Positions 1 to 11,208 of a DNA stretch of 64,000 nt are shown here, piece by piece. The position numbers and the translations under genes were made by a program. Within the stretch, counting starts at the first letter, position 1; each line of letters opens with the position of its first letter. Source of the DNA: Paraphoma chrysanthemicola. Taxonomy: Eukaryota; Ascomycota; Dothideomycetes; Pleosporales; Phaeosphaeriaceae. The notes under the pieces are model-generated. The model had not been told where the DNA came from. It was given only the letters and a program-made list of their open reading frames with translations, and made no database searches. The stretch is taken from positions 62,001-126,000 of the forward strand of contig JAGMWG010000003.1 in assembly GCA_020744225.1 (NCBI GenBank), given 5' to 3'.

Positions 1-1425
1 CTTCCCGCCATCCGCCAACGCCTCTTCGAAAATGCGCATAAATCTCCACACATCCTCAAAGGTATTGTACATCGGCACCGGCGCAACCCGAATAATTCCG
101 GGTTTCCTCTTATCACAGATGACACCGCCCTTCTCCAGCGCAGCACTGACATCCTCCATCAAATCTTCCTGCAGCAGGACGCTAAGCTGCGCGCCGCGGA
201 ATCGCGGGTCTGTCGGCGAGATGATCTGAAAGGGGAACGCGCCATCTTTGATGTTGCGAGATGCGATACCCGCGAGAAGGTGTTCTGCGTACGCGGTCAG
301 GAGGAGTGAGCGTGACCGTAAATTAGCGATGGAAGTTTGCTGGAACACGCTGAGCGAGCCAGCTAAGCATGTAAGATCGACAATCGAAGGGTTCGAGCAT
401 TGGAAACCTTGCGCGCCAGGTGTAGGCTTGAAGTTGTTGTCCATGAGGAAGCGGGATGATTTGTCGTGGCCGTACCATCCCTTGAGACCGACGTTGGATC
501 CGTTGTCGCCATGCTTGGAGTGCACGAATGCGCCTGCGACGGCGCCGGCACCGGAATTCATGTACTTGTATGTACACCAGCATGCGAAGTCGACGTCCCA
601 TTCGTGGAGCTTGAGTTCGACGTTGCCAGCGGCGTGAGCGAGATCCCAGCCGATGGTGATGCCGTGCTTGCGCGCGTGGGCGGTAATGGTGGGAATGTCC
701 AAGAGTTGGCCGCTGTAGTATTGAATGCCAGGAAGCATGATGAGAGCTAGTGAGTCTGCTTCTTGGTCGATGAGATTGAGAATGTTGGAGGTGGTCATGA
801 GGTAGCCGTCATCTGGCTTCACAAGGACCATAGATTCCTTGGGATTAAGCCCATGCCATTCTATCTGCGACTCGATCGCGTACCAGTCGCTGGGAAATGG
901 CCGCCATTCGCACATGATCTTGTGCTTCTTTTCTGTAGGCTTGTAAAACGCGGCCATCATCAAGTGGAGATTGATGGTTAATGTGTTCATGGCGACGATT
1001 TCCGATGGCGATGCGCCGACAAGGTCGGACATTCTTCTTGAGCATTCTGCAGCCAGATCTTGATATGGAGTGAGTGGTGAATCGCTGAGTTGTGTGAAGT
1101 GGCCTCCGACGGCGATTGATCCCCAAGTCTTGAGATATGCGTTCAGGTACTCTCCGACAGCTTTCGGTTGCAGTCCCAGTGAGTTGCCGCAGAAGTAGAT
1201 TGCCTCGTCATCTGTACTTGAAGCTGGAGCAGCGGTGTGGGCGTCATCTTTTAATGTCTTTCGCTTCAACTGCGCTTTTGTCGGAACCAAAAACTCTTTC
1301 CGCAATGTCTTGGGAAAATTGTCGTTGTTATCAAGAGATTGTGCGAAGTTCTGGCTGTCGGCGTTCTTTGGCCATTGTGGCTTTTGCCCCTCGCGGAGCT
1401 GACGGATTGCAGCGGTGGCGTCCAT
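1..1425 (-). CDS. BNA5: Kynureninase (L-kynurenine hydrolase), 3' end cut by window edge
   Basis: PLP-dependent enzyme cleaving L-kynurenine (and 3-hydroxykynurenine) to anthranilate (3-hydroxyanthranilate) plus alanine, in the cytosolic tryptophan-to-NAD pathway. The frame is open without introns from ATG at 1425 to base 1, giving 475 codons; families are about 460-500 aa, so only a few C-terminal residues are missing. Visible family motifs: YFCGNSLGLQP near residue 65, FPSDWYAIESQI, WDLAHAAGNVELKLHEWDVDFACW, and TYKYMNSGAG containing the PLP lysine at about residue 287, then GWYGHD and QCSNPS. The start was chosen because ACAATGGAC is the first in-frame ATG. It is transcribed divergently from the dioxygenase at 1841. 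The identity is secure; orthology to yeast BNA5 is inferred from the family. Confidence 0.95.
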   Translation of the reverse strand, partial: MDATAAIRQLREGQKPQWPKNADSQNFAQSLDNNDNFPKTLRKEFLVPTKAQLKRKTLKDDAHTAAPASSTDDEAIYFCGNSLGLQPKAVGEYLNAYLKTWGSIAVGGHFTQLSDSPLTPYQDLAAECSRRMSDLVGASPSEIVAMNTLTINLHLMMAAFYKPTEKKHKIMCEWRPFPSDWYAIESQIEWHGLNPKESMVLVKPDDGYLMTTSNILNLIDQEADSLALIMLPGIQYYSGQLLDIPTITAHARKHGITIGWDLAHAAGNVELKLHEWDVDFACWCTYKYMNSGAGAVAGAFVHSKHGDNGSNVGLKGWYGHDKSSRFLMDNNFKPTPGAQGFQCSNPSIVDLTCLAGSLSVFQQTSIANLRSRSLLLTAYAEHLLAGIASRNIKDGAFPFQIISPTDPRFRGAQLSVLLQEDLMEDVSAALEKGGVICDKRKPGIIRVAPVPMYNTFEDVWRFMRIFEEALADGGK

Positions 1426-1840
1426 TGTAACACACAGATAGTTCGACGTCGTGATTGAATGGATTGTGTGAGAGGAAGAAGTTGAAGTCGTAGTAAGTAT
1501 GGAACTTTGGAAATGGCACAGCTAAGGACTCTAAAGCGGTTATAAATATTTCTCCTCAGTAGTTACGTCGCCATTCTTTGAACGCTTCCGACCATTATGC
1601 GCTAAGGCATCCGACGCATGCAAGATCCGGGTACCTGCCAATCCTGGCAAGCTTCCGACTTTGCTTCCGACAACGTTCCGTCTCCGACAAAGATACGTAA
1701 ACATCGTGAAATCAAGCTGGTCTGATCACGAAACAAAGTGGGCCCTACGTGCTGGACAATAAATGCGGTGTTCGCCGCTTTGCTGAGGATGTATCAACCG
1801 GAAGACTTCGTTTATCCATTCTAGAACTTTTCCATCCGTC
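1426..1840. promoter_or_regulatory. Divergent kynureninase/IDO promoter region with TCCGAC repeats
   Basis: This 415-bp spacer separates the two divergent start codons, so both promoters must lie in it or overlap neighbouring DNA. It contains five copies of TCCGAC, all on the + strand, at 1587, 1610, 1654, 1666 and 1683. Three of them extend to GCTTCCGAC (1584-1592, 1651-1659, 1663-1671). CCG-containing direct repeats are compatible with Zn2Cys6 regulators as a class. Binding by the neighbouring regulator is inference only. Confidence 0.6.
1584..1688 (+). repeat. Five direct TCCGAC motifs (three as GCTTCCGAC)
   Basis: Read directly from the sequence: GCTTCCGAC at 1584-1592, 1651-1659 and 1663-1671, and TCCGAC also at 1610-1615 and 1683-1688. 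All five have the same orientation within 105 bp. The two closest are 12 bp apart. This density is unlike the rest of the spacer. Confidence 0.8.
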
Positions 1841-3155
1841 ATGAGTCCTCACAAAGTCGACGTGCTTCCGTCACCAGCAGCATTGCCTTCGTATGGCATT
1901 TCCATCAATGGTTTCTTGCCAGCCGAAAGCCCCTTGCTACGTCTTCCCAATGAATACTACAGTCCGTGGGAGCAAATTATCGAGAATCTGCCAGCCTTGA
2001 TCGAGAAGCAAGAGATTAGACAACGAATCGATGAGCTGCCAGTATTGAGCACTTCTCGCCTACAAAGTGAGGCCGAATGGCAGCGAGCATATTCGATATT
2101 ATCCCTCTTCGCTCAGGGGTACATTTGGACCGGCCCTGAACCATCAGAGGTAAGCAATACTTTGTGAATGGCGATGTCGCAACACCATGCTGACTTAGCG
2201 TAAGCGACTTCCACCAGCGATCTCAGTACCGTTCCTACAAGCCGCCGAACATCTCGAAGTGCACCCGGTAGCGACGTACGCGGCGTTGAACCTATGGAAT
2301 TGGCATCCACTCGAAGAGGATTTCGACCTCACCCAGCCCGAGAACATGGTGGCACTACACACTGCGTCGGGTACCGTAGATGAGTCGTGGTTCTTCATCA
2401 TCTCAAACGCGATGGAGGCAAGAGCTGGACCGATGATTGCGACTATGCTTGCTGCGATCGAAGCCGTTGATACCAACGATGTTCCGACCATCATAAAGTC
2501 CTTGGAGTATTTCAAGCGGAGTATGGACGATATCGGTAGTCTGCTGGAGCGAATGGACGAGCGGTGCAACCCTCAACTATTCTACCATGAGATACGACCA
2601 TTTCTGGCCGGCAGTATGAGCATGGAAGCAGCAGGCCTGCCCAATGGTGTCTTTTACGATGAGGGCGAAGGCAAAGGATCCTGGCGAAAGTATCGTGGTG
2701 GAAGTAACGGCCAAAGCTCCTTGCTTCAGTTCTGCGATGCTGTTCTGTCGGTCAACCACACACGGTGCAGTGGCTTCCATGCAGAGATGCGCCAGTATAT
2801 GCCAGGTCCGCACGCAAGATTCCTCGAGGATGTTGAGGCAATCGCAAACATTCGCGCGTATGTCGACAGCCACCGGGACAATATAGAGCTTTTGACCGCC
2901 TTCAACGATGCGGTGTCAGCACTCAGCGCATTCCGCGACAAGCACATCGCTTTGGTGACACGGTACATAATAATACCGAGTCGCATGGCAAAGCCAGCAA
3001 ACTTGATCAAACGCCGGGATATCGCATCGGCGTCGACCAAGATGGCGTTCGAAAAGCCACAGACGCAAGAACTCGTCGGCACCGGCGGAACCAAGCTGAT
3101 ACCCTTTTTAAGGACTTCGAGGGATGAGACCAGCGAAGCAGCGGTCATACCTTGA
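1841..3155 (+). CDS. BNA2: Indoleamine 2,3-dioxygenase (fungal IDO)
   Basis: Heme dioxygenase opening the tryptophan indole ring to N-formylkynurenine, the first step of the kynurenine pathway. Exon 1 is 1841-2149. The intron runs from 2150 to 2198, or to 2204: the two acceptors differ by 6 nt and keep frame, and the second gives SE-RLPPAISVPF, which looks closer to the family. Exon 2 runs to the stop at 3155, for about 420 aa. Diagnostic segments are TYAALNLWNW, RGGSNGQSS near residue 268, MPGPHARFL, RDKHIALVTRY with the proximal heme histidine near residue 352, and GTGGTKLIPFLR near the C-terminus. It is divergent from kynureninase and convergent with the Zn2Cys6 regulator, with stops 173 bp apart. 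The start is the first ATG of the open exon. Confidence 0.94.
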
Positions 3156-3328
3156 CCTGATCTTCTTCACAGTACTAAGAGTACTTAGGTCGAAGAGTGA
3201 TAATACGTCGAAGAAGACAGGGTGTGCCAACACGGCCGGACGGTGAGCAGTGTTGGCTGTGTAGATAGACAGGACAATTCGCCCTAGAAGTGTCCACACC
3301 GGGAGCCTGGGACAGGGAAATTATTCCG

Positions 3329-5783
3329 TTACCAACCAAAGCCACCACCAGTCTGCTGGTCATAGATGGGAAAGAGTGGAATGTCGGCAATCGTAGCCCC
3401 ATCTAGATTATGGGTACCAGGTTGGAGGAAATCTTGAAGACCTCGATCATTCTCACTAGGCCAAGGTAGCGCAAAGAAGTCCGCATCGTACATAGTCCAG
3501 TCAAATGGCGCTGCAGCCGCTAGTGTATTTTGTGCTTGCGTGTTGGACACTGCGGGTTCGGATGACCGCTCGATGCGGCTTGTGGTGTGCGGCTCAAGCA
3601 TCGCGTCGTGCGAGGGTGTAGGTAGTAATCCAAAGAGCTCAGACGAAGCTTGTTTACGCTGCAAGTGCAAAGCTATCTCCCTCTTCTTGACATGTGCAGT
3701 CGTGATTTTGAGCAGAGACTGGACGATGACTGAATATTGTCTTGCGTGTGGATCACTTTCGCCGAAGTAGTCAAGGCACCGTATGGAAGCACGGCAACTG
3801 TCTTCAAATATCAGACCGGAGCGCCCAAGTATACCCACGGCCAATACTAAGGCGGTGGTAAAGAGCCACGGCCTATTAACGATTAGCAATTGAGCTTAAG
3901 GGTGAATCTGTCTTCACTTACACGACCAACGGCATGCGCTGCGGCATTGTCTTTGAGTGCAAAACCGCCTGCAAACTCTCAATGAATGAAGAAGCAGCAT
4001 CAAGTGCAGCATCCGCATATTTCCGCTTCTCCTGGTGGTCGTTTTGTGAGCCTCCACCCCTCAAGGAAGCTCCAAGGTGCTCATAAATCTCGTATATGAG
4101 GAAAGGCCTTGTCAATAACATGATACCATAGTAGTACGAGCACAACGTGGAACAAGACCCGACGACTTGGCCACGCGAGATACTATCTGTGGTTGGCTGA
4201 GCAATAGTATCCGTAAGAACCTGTAGCCATTTGGATGCCCAGCCCCTGAGTTGGCGTGACACATAATCGGCAATGCGTATGGAAATACGTTTGCGAGAAT
4301 ACACTTCAACCACAACCCTCTCGATGATCATAAAAATTTCCACGCTTGGGTCCAACGCATGGAACTGTACAGGACGGCTTTGTTCGACAACGCTGTACTT
4401 TACGGTGCAATCGACATCCGATGTGGAAGGCGGCCGACCTAAGATGGTACTTATGAGCATGTCTACGACACGGAGGCTCTTCCAGATGCGATCCCTAATT
4501 CCTCGAATCGCCACACCGAAAGAGGCGTTGACTTCTGTTCTATGTATGCCAATAGCATAAGCTGTCCGCGCGGCTAGTGCTATACACAAGTAATTAGCTA
4601 CTGAATTGAAAGTTTTCACGACGGCGCGATCGGTCACACTTCTTCGGGGACATCTAGGCTCCATTGACATCACCATTTCACTGACTCGACAATTGTAGGA
4701 GTGCCGATACCAGTGAGCAAAGAACGGAGATGACTTACAGAAGTACAGGTACGCGCCATTAGGCTGGAACGCGCGTAGCATATAAATGGCGACTAGCGTA
4801 AACCCTTGTACTGTAGCAACGTTCATGCTGTTGCACATATTCTTCACAAGAACTTCTTGTGCTTTGGCAAACCAAGCCTCCGCTTTGGCTTCACTCTTCT
4901 CTTGAGCGCCGATAGCGAGCACGAGGTAGAAGACTGCTTCTGCTGTGTCGTCTACCTGTGCAGTCGGGCTTGAAGACCAATGAGCAATCTCTTTGAGTAG
5001 ATCTTCACGTTCGAACAGGTCAACTAGTCCGCTTGTGACTACACAGTACTCCTCGGCAAATATGCGTACGTCGGCTCTACTCGGTCTAGTAGAGCTCGCC
5101 TGACCCGTCATCGGTTGCGGGCGGGCAACCTCAATCATCGAATCCCGCGATGTCTGAACCGCGAAGCCGTCTGGATCAACCTCGGACGAGACGAGGTATC
5201 GGACTGTCTGCAAGAATGATAGTGGCGCACAGTCACCGATGAAGATCACTTTGCCCTGAGCATCACGGAGTATGCGGCCCTCTAACGGCACCGCTGTGTC
5301 GCCATGATGATCATCTCTGGAAGCGGTCGGGGATGGGGACGCCTCGGGCTCAGGCTGATGACTTCGCGGCGCATGCGCATTGCCTTCACTATGAGCGCGA
5401 CCACGAGCCGTATTTCTCTCTCTGTCGGTAGCGGGTGCATTTGGGGTGTTTGCAGCAGAAAGGGCTTGACCACGCTCTTTTGCAGCACTGAATGAGCATG
5501 TTGCCGCACGATTCTTCCTCTTACAATAAGCGCATGGTTGTGCCTGGATATCTTCAGCATGGGAACATGAGGTGATTCGCGCCCATTAGCCCTGCGTGAA
5601 GCAGAAAACGGTTTCAACAAGATCCGACGCATGATCAAATTCTCCGTGAAACACTCCTGGGATCATAAAAGAATGACTTACTCCGTCACACTTGACTTTG
5701 CGCCTCTTGCAAAGGTCACATGCTGCTACGACGCGGTCAAGGCGACGTCGTTTCTCGGGCGGTGCTGAAGGCGCATCGGACAT
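3329..5783 (-). CDS. Zn2Cys6 transcription factor next to the kynurenine genes
   Basis: Four-exon model: 5783-5682, 5543-4739, 4579-3922 and 3872-3329 (702 aa). The first intron interrupts the zinc cluster. Joined, it reads CDLCKRRKVKCDGAQPCAYCKRKNRAATC, with cysteines at residues 22, 25, 32, 38, 41 and 50 spaced C-x2-C-x6-C-x5-C-x2-C-x8-C. The second intron joins AYLYF to SLAARTAYAIGIHR, typical of the fungal_trans middle homology region; the third joins MPLVV to PWLFTT. An upstream in-frame ATG exists at 5903, but 5783 starts just before the basic KRRR segment and is preferred. A nuclear DNA-binding role follows from the family. Control of the adjacent kynureninase/IDO pair is inferred from position only. 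Inverted CCGA motifs (5803-5816) lie just upstream of its start. Confidence 0.9.
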
Positions 5784-6765
5784 TTTGCGACGGAAGATAT
5801 TTGTCGGATCGGAAGCAGAGGAAGACGGAAAGCGGTCTCGATAGATTTCTCTAACGCGAACGCCAAGGCGCCGTCTCGGGCAATGACGGCATTGTGGCGG
5901 CACGCGTCAACACCAGCTTGTCGAGATATCAGACAACACTATTAAGAACTGTGGGCGTTCGCTTTCTCGAAATTTCACATAAGGCTGAAGTACGGTTGGC
6001 AACCCTACTTCTCCACACAGCTTCGAGCTCAGTTCGGTGCCTCCACAAGCCCTTCTCTGCAATCAACCAAACTCGGTGTTTACCGGCATAATTGATTGGC
6101 GCCGGCATCTTTGAGCCGCTGTCATTAGGCCGCTGTAATCCACGGTCATTCAGTTATTTCCGTTGTAGGCAGTTAGATCGAGATCTGTTGCACGTCACTT
6201 CCCCTTGATGTGCCGCGGAAGCACACTGGCGTAAGCCTGCGGCTGAGGATACGAGCGCCTGAACTTCGGGACAACCTTGGTAGAACATCAATGGTTCACA
6301 CTCCACTTGCGAAACGTACACCAAGTTTTGAGGTAGGGCTTGTCTGATAGAACATCATCACGGTGCTCGGAACATAGCTATCTAGATTGGTAGTTCCGGA
6401 GTTTGCGCTGAACTTTATTGGATTTAAATCGGACCTTTGGGTGATCCTTTGGGTGATGTGAAAGTTAAACATACGTCTTTCTTCGCACCAATCGAACACG
6501 CAAAACAACCTTCTGCGCCAGTAGATCCTGCACACTGTGCAACTCGCCACACAATGAGCACTGGAGCTGGAGCTGACTATATATGGCAACAAGCACATGG
6601 AACATGTATTTATCCTTCGATAATCTGAATTCATGAAGTATAAACAGAGGCATATACCCTATTCCCTCTAACCAAGAAACAAAGTTGAAGTATATACACT
6701 TTCTCCAATCGCACCAAATCTTCTAGCATCCCCAATGCCAATCACCAAACCAAGTCCCCATCTGC
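5784..6765. other. Intergenic, regulator promoter side
   Basis: No gene is supported. The part next to 5783 is the leader and promoter of the Zn2Cys6 regulator. It holds GTCGGATCGGAAGC at 5803-5816, whose reverse complement contains both GCTTCCGA and TCCGAC. The remainder, up to the pectate lyase stop, shows only short overlapping random frames. Confidence 0.5.
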
Positions 6766-8157
6766 TCAGCACGCAGCAACATCCGCCTCGGTATAAACGC
6801 ATGCCGCACTCGGTCCCTCGCCAATACTCGTCGGCTCGTCACCCGAATCATTGCCCTCGAACTCCTCACACACCGTCGTCACGCCCGTAGCACACGTGTT
6901 CGTAATAGTCGCGACGTCGCCAAAATTGCTGTTGATTCCAACAAGCACTTTGCCGCCCTCAGCCAGCACGCCATCGACATTGACATCCCTTTTGCCCATC
7001 TTTGAACAGTTGCCGCACGAGCGGTACAACTTGCCGAAATCAGATGCGTAGAAGCCAGAAATGCTAATCGTGCCGACGCCATTGTGCTGGATGATTTTAT
7101 CAGCTGCGGACTTTGCGCCGCCGCCAATGACAGTGCCGTCGCCGTCGCCCTTGAAGCTCAGCGCGTCCTCGCACACGGCTTCCCAGTACACGTTTTCAAT
7201 GGTGCAGGAGCCGGCGCAGTGCACGCCTTCGATTTGATCGGCGCCGATGATGACGTTCTTGAGCGTGCCGCCGTCTTCGACGATGAAGACTGCGTCGGAT
7301 TCGCCGCCTTCGGATTGCCCGGTGCAGCTCACGCCCCGACCGAAACGTACCATGCCGCCGTCAAAGGTGCCGGTCACGCTCATGGGAGAGGAGAGGGTGG
7401 ATTCGCCGGCTGCGGTGGGGAAGGTGGAGGATGCGCTACCGCCGCTGCCACCGCCGCCGCCTGGTGTGGTTGGGGTGATTGGAGTGGTAGAGTTTGAGCC
7501 TGAGCCTGAACCAGGAGTGGTGCCAGAGCCCGAGCCGGAGTCAGGATCGGATTCGGGATCAGATTCGGGCGACGAGGATGGGGTAGGGCGAGAAGTTGCG
7601 CCCGAAGCCGAAGTCTTGGTCTTAGTCTTCGTGCTCGACTTGGTTTTCTTGGTAGAAGTTGGTTCAGTGGAGTTGTTCGAGCCAGAGTCACTATTGCTGC
7701 TCTCCTCGTCTTCTGCAGCTGGCCTTGCAAGGGCCGAATTTGGGAAATCAAAAGAAACAGACTCAAGATCGCCGCCACCGCTTGGAACAGGAGTTGGAGC
7801 GACAGTCACTGAGCCAGATGGTCTAGGTCCAGAGCCTGGGAAACCTCCAGTGGGTGCAGCCACGCCGCGACTGCGAGAAGGCCTGGTTCCAAAGCCTGGG
7901 AAGCCGCCGGTCGGTGCAGCTACACCTCGACTGCGCGATGGAAACGAGCCGGATGGAAAGGTTCCCTGAGGGTAGCGGCCGCGGCCGGACCCACGTCCTG
8001 AGCCTCGACCAGACTCGCCAGAAGCGCCAGAAGAAGTATTGTTGCGTCCGCCGGCACCATCAGCACAATCGCCATCCGCAGCTCCAGGAGCAAGTGGGGC
8101 TGCAGAGGCCGAGAGAATGAGTGCCGCAGTGGCGATGGTGGCTAGAGAGAAACGCAT
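6766..8157 (-). CDS. Secreted pectate lyase, polysaccharide lyase family 3, with a Ser/Gly/Pro-rich N-terminal extension
   Basis: Single exon, 463 aa, starting with a clear signal peptide ([21 protein letters not shown]). About residues 25-245 are low complexity: a Gly/Arg/Ser segment, two near-identical copies of a [15 protein letters not shown] unit, then Ser/Thr/Lys-rich and Pro/Thr/Gly-rich linkers. The C-terminal ~215 residues are the PL3 catalytic fold: [60 protein letters not shown] and IIQHNG, with many paired cysteines. Family function is Ca2+-dependent eliminative cleavage of pectate outside the cell. Most PL3 enzymes are around 220-260 aa, so the extension roughly doubles the protein; it may be a cell-wall or glycan tether (inference). 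Confidence 0.93.
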   Translation of the reverse strand: MRFSLATIATAALILSASAAPLAPGAADGDCADGAGGRNNTSSGASGESGRGSGRGSGRGRYPQGTFPSGSFPSRSRGVAAPTGGFPGFGTRPSRSRGVAAPTGGFPGSGPRPSGSVTVAPTPVPSGGGDLESVSFDFPNSALARPAAEDEESSNSDSGSNNSTEPTSTKKTKSSTKTKTKTSASGATSRPTPSSSPESDPESDPDSGSGSGTTPGSGSGSNSTTPITPTTPGGGGGSGGSASSTFPTAAGESTLSSPMSVTGTFDGGMVRFGRGVSCTGQSEGGESDAVFIVEDGGTLKNVIIGADQIEGVHCAGSCTIENVYWEAVCEDALSFKGDGDGTVIGGGAKSAADKIIQHNGVGTISISGFYASDFGKLYRSCGNCSKMGKRDVNVDGVLAEGGKVLVGINSNFGDVATITNTCATGVTTVCEEFEGNDSGDEPTSIGEGPSAACVYTEADVAAC

Positions 8158-9540
8158 TGCTGCTGTATCCTACGAGTCGTGTAGTTGGACGGGAAGTAAA
8201 AGAGTGGCTTTGGCCAGCAAATGCACACACAATCAAGAGAAGAGAATGTGGCTGGCACAAGAAGAAGGGAAAGATGGGAGTGACCGTTGAAGTGAAAGAC
8301 GAAGAAGAGCTGAAGGTGCTGCTTATCGAAATGTCTGGAGGAATTGGTTGTCATTCTTTATACAGGACAGGCGCTGACAACGCAGTGACGCTCACTTTAC
8401 TGACACCCAGGTGCACCGTTCCGCACCGAATAAACATCAAACAAACAAAAGCCATATGTTTAGTGGATGCCTGAACTTGGCTGTCGCGCATGAAGCTTGG
8501 TCCGAATAAAAGCCCGATGGCAGGGAGTCCATTGTGGATGCCGTCCACATTTGCCACTTGAGTGACAAGTAGCAACCCAGTAGTCTGAGATCCCGCAGCC
8601 GTGGTTGAGAGCCAGAGAGAACGGTGCAGATCGGTGCCTGGGCTCGGCAATCTACCTGGGAATGGTGCTTTTTGTTTCACCAACGGTCAGCATCTTGGCA
8701 TTGTGACATGCAGATTGAAGAGTGGAGGCAGTGACGACGCTTCATCGGGTTCCGTGGCCCAACGAGAGCTGTTGACGGCATGAAACAACAGCTCAAGGCG
8801 TTTCAGACTCCGAGAACCCTGGCACGCATAGCGGAGGCACGCGGTCGATGAGTGGTCTCGATCGCGACAGTGCATACAGTCGAGATCGCTGTAAAGATAT
8901 GTGTGACAGGCCTCCCGTGAAGGTAGAAAAAGTTAAGCTTGAGGGCGTTGTGGAAAAATCAAGCCCTGCGTGTGGTGGTGTGTAGCCGGCAGCTGAGACG
9001 CGAAAAGTTCTTCCTCTTTCATGAGCCCTTGCGGATCTCTCGAGTCCCATTTCATTCCTCAATACCGACGAGTTGATCTTGGAGGATACTTTCAACTGTG
9101 CTCATCACTCGTAAGAGTTCACGCAGTTGCTTTGAGTACTCCGTTCTACTAGTTTTCGACATTCCGTCGCGACATCGCCAAAGCACCATGCAACCAATTG
9201 CCTCGAGCAGACGCGACGCTAGTTGCTCCCTCTATTGAAAGGTATGATTCTGCATGCGGGCGTAGGACGGATTGGAGATGTCGAGCGATGGTGTCGTGGT
9301 GGTGGTGGAAAGCGAAATCACAAGCCAAAACTTCTTAGCGCAGTCGGCTATTGATCTCCAACAAGGTTCCGACGCGTGACGCCATGACGTCTCTGAAGCT
9401 GAGGAGTAATCGCAAAGCTTCACGGCTCCGCACGCGCGCATCATGACAGCCTTCCCCGCGTCGACATTTACTCTACATTTACTCTTCATACCCCCCTGAT
9501 CCGCCTAATTCGATAATCCCTGAAGCGCATCTTCCCAGCA
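8158..9540. other. Divergent intergenic region between pectate lyase and carrier gene
   Basis: About 1.4 kb with no supportable gene. Frames of 60-117 codons occur on both strands but show no family motif or consistent exon structure. The ends must contain the promoters of the pectate lyase (minus) and the carrier (plus). No tRNA-like element was recognised. Confidence 0.5.
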
Positions 9541-11208
9541 ATGGCCTCCAATCCCCCCGACAAAGCGAGCTACATCTACAATTCACAACTCGTGCGCCCC
9601 AACTACCCAAGTCTACCTCGGCTTGTCCATACTAATAATGCGATGTAGGATGCATTCTCTCTCTACCACATTTCCAACGACACCCACCACCAGAGCGCCA
9701 TCGGCCCCGCGCTCCCAGCTCTCGGCCATGCAACCTCGGGCGCAGCAGGCACGGCCATTTCTAAACTCTTGACGTACCCGCTCGACCTAGTGGTTACGCG
9801 CCTCCAAGTACAGCGCCAGCTCAAGCGCGATGGCAAGCATGCGCACTATACAGGCGTTCTCGATGCCATCAATACCATCTACGAGCGCGAAGGTGGGCTT
9901 GCTGCCTTCTACAGCGGCGTGGTTCCCGAAGTGGTCAAAGGCGTGGGCGACAGCTTCCTGTTCTTCCTCGCATACTCGTACGTCAGGCAGTCGCGACTGA
10001 ATGCCCGCGGCGGGAGCAGGAAGTCGCTCCCTGCGCTTGAAGAAATTGGCGTTGGCGTTGTCGCAGGCGCCTTTTCCAAGTTCTGGACCACGCCCATCCA
10101 GCAGATTGTCACCAGGAAGCAAACCGCCTCGATGTTTGCCTCCGACACGTCTTCGGCAACCACCATCCCACCAACAACAAACTCAGCCGACATTGCGCGC
10201 GAAATCTACCGCGAAAAGGGTCTCCAAGGCTTCTGGTCAGGCTACTCCGCCAGCCTCGTTCTGACGCTCAATCCCTCCGTCACCATGCTCCTGCACAAGG
10301 TCCTTCTCCGTCTTCTCGTCCCGTACTCCAAACGCGACGACCCCGGCGCACGCCTCACCTTCCTCCTCGCCGCAATCAGCAAAGCGCTCGCATCAACCGT
10401 GACGTACCCGTTCTCGCTCGCCAAAACACGCGCTCAGGTATCCAGCCAGAAACCGTCGTCTACCGTCGGCGAAACATCCGAAAAACACATCCCGGACACA
10501 CCGAGTGCGCGCGCCCGCCAACGCACCGTCTTCAGCACCATTGTGCGCATTGCCGAAACGGAAGGGTTGGGCGGATTATACCAGGGCCTCGCAGCCGAAG
10601 TTCTCAAGGGCTTTTTCTCCCACGGCTTGACTATGCTGATGAAGGATCGAATCCACACGTTAATCATCAGCGCGTACTACTCGATTCTCAAGGCACTGCA
10701 AAAGTATCCCAGTCCCGAAGAATTAGCGCAAAAAGCGTCGGCTGGGGCAAAGGAACTGTACGAACAGGGCAAAGAGCAAGCTGGAGAAGTGTATGACAAG
10801 GGCGTACAAATTGCAGGACAAGCGAGTGAAAAGGTCAAAGAAGTAGCGGCCGAAGGATCGCACCGCGCATCTGAATTACTCGAAAGCGGAAAGACTCAAG
10901 CGAGCAATGCGTACGCCAAAACCTCGGATTTATCTGCATCGGCGGCGCAAAAAGTCCAAAGCGCCACATCCAGCGCTTCTGACCAAGCTTCCAACCTTGT
11001 GTCCAACACAACTTCCACGGCCTCCTCACAAACCAGCCAAATCCTCGAGAGCGGGAAAGGCGTCATCAGCGACGCGAATGACAAGGCAGTCGGTGCGGCG
11101 CAGACAGGGCGCGACGCGACTGGGAACATTGGGCAGAGAGTAAAGGACGCTGTAGAGAAGACGGATGTGAGAGATGTGGATGGACCGGAAGGTGGTGTGA
11201 AGAAATGA
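9541..11208 (+). CDS. Mitochondrial-carrier-family protein (peroxisomal adenine nucleotide carrier-like) with LEA-like C-terminal tail
   Basis: Exon 1 is 9541-9591 (MASNPPDKASYIYNSQL), the intron 9592-9648 contains ACTAAT before TAG, and exon 2 is 9649-11208, for 536 aa. Three carrier repeats are visible with signature variants PLDLVVTR, PIQQIVTR and PFSLAKTR; the middle TTPIQQIVTRKQ form resembles the PMP47/ANT1 peroxisomal branch. About residues 361-536 are not carrier: a hydrophilic Ala/Glu/Lys/Gln/Ser-rich stretch with recurring heptad- or 11-mer-like units (AKELYEQGKEQAGEVYDKG, ASEKVKEVAAEG, ASELLESGKTQASNAY). This resembles group-3 LEA or apolipoprotein amphipathic helices. Carriers are normally about 300 aa. 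The tail is in the same exon with no stop between, so the fusion is real in the DNA. Substrate and organelle are inferred. Confidence 0.88.

Noticed and set aside
5784..5903. Upstream in-frame start for the Zn2Cys6 protein at 5903
   Set aside because: It would add 40 residues unlike the family before the usual basic zinc-cluster start; treated as leader.
7247..7969. 240-codon plus frame
   Set aside because: Mirror of the repetitive linker of the pectate lyase; Glu/Pro/Val-rich shadow of Ser/Gly/Pro codons.
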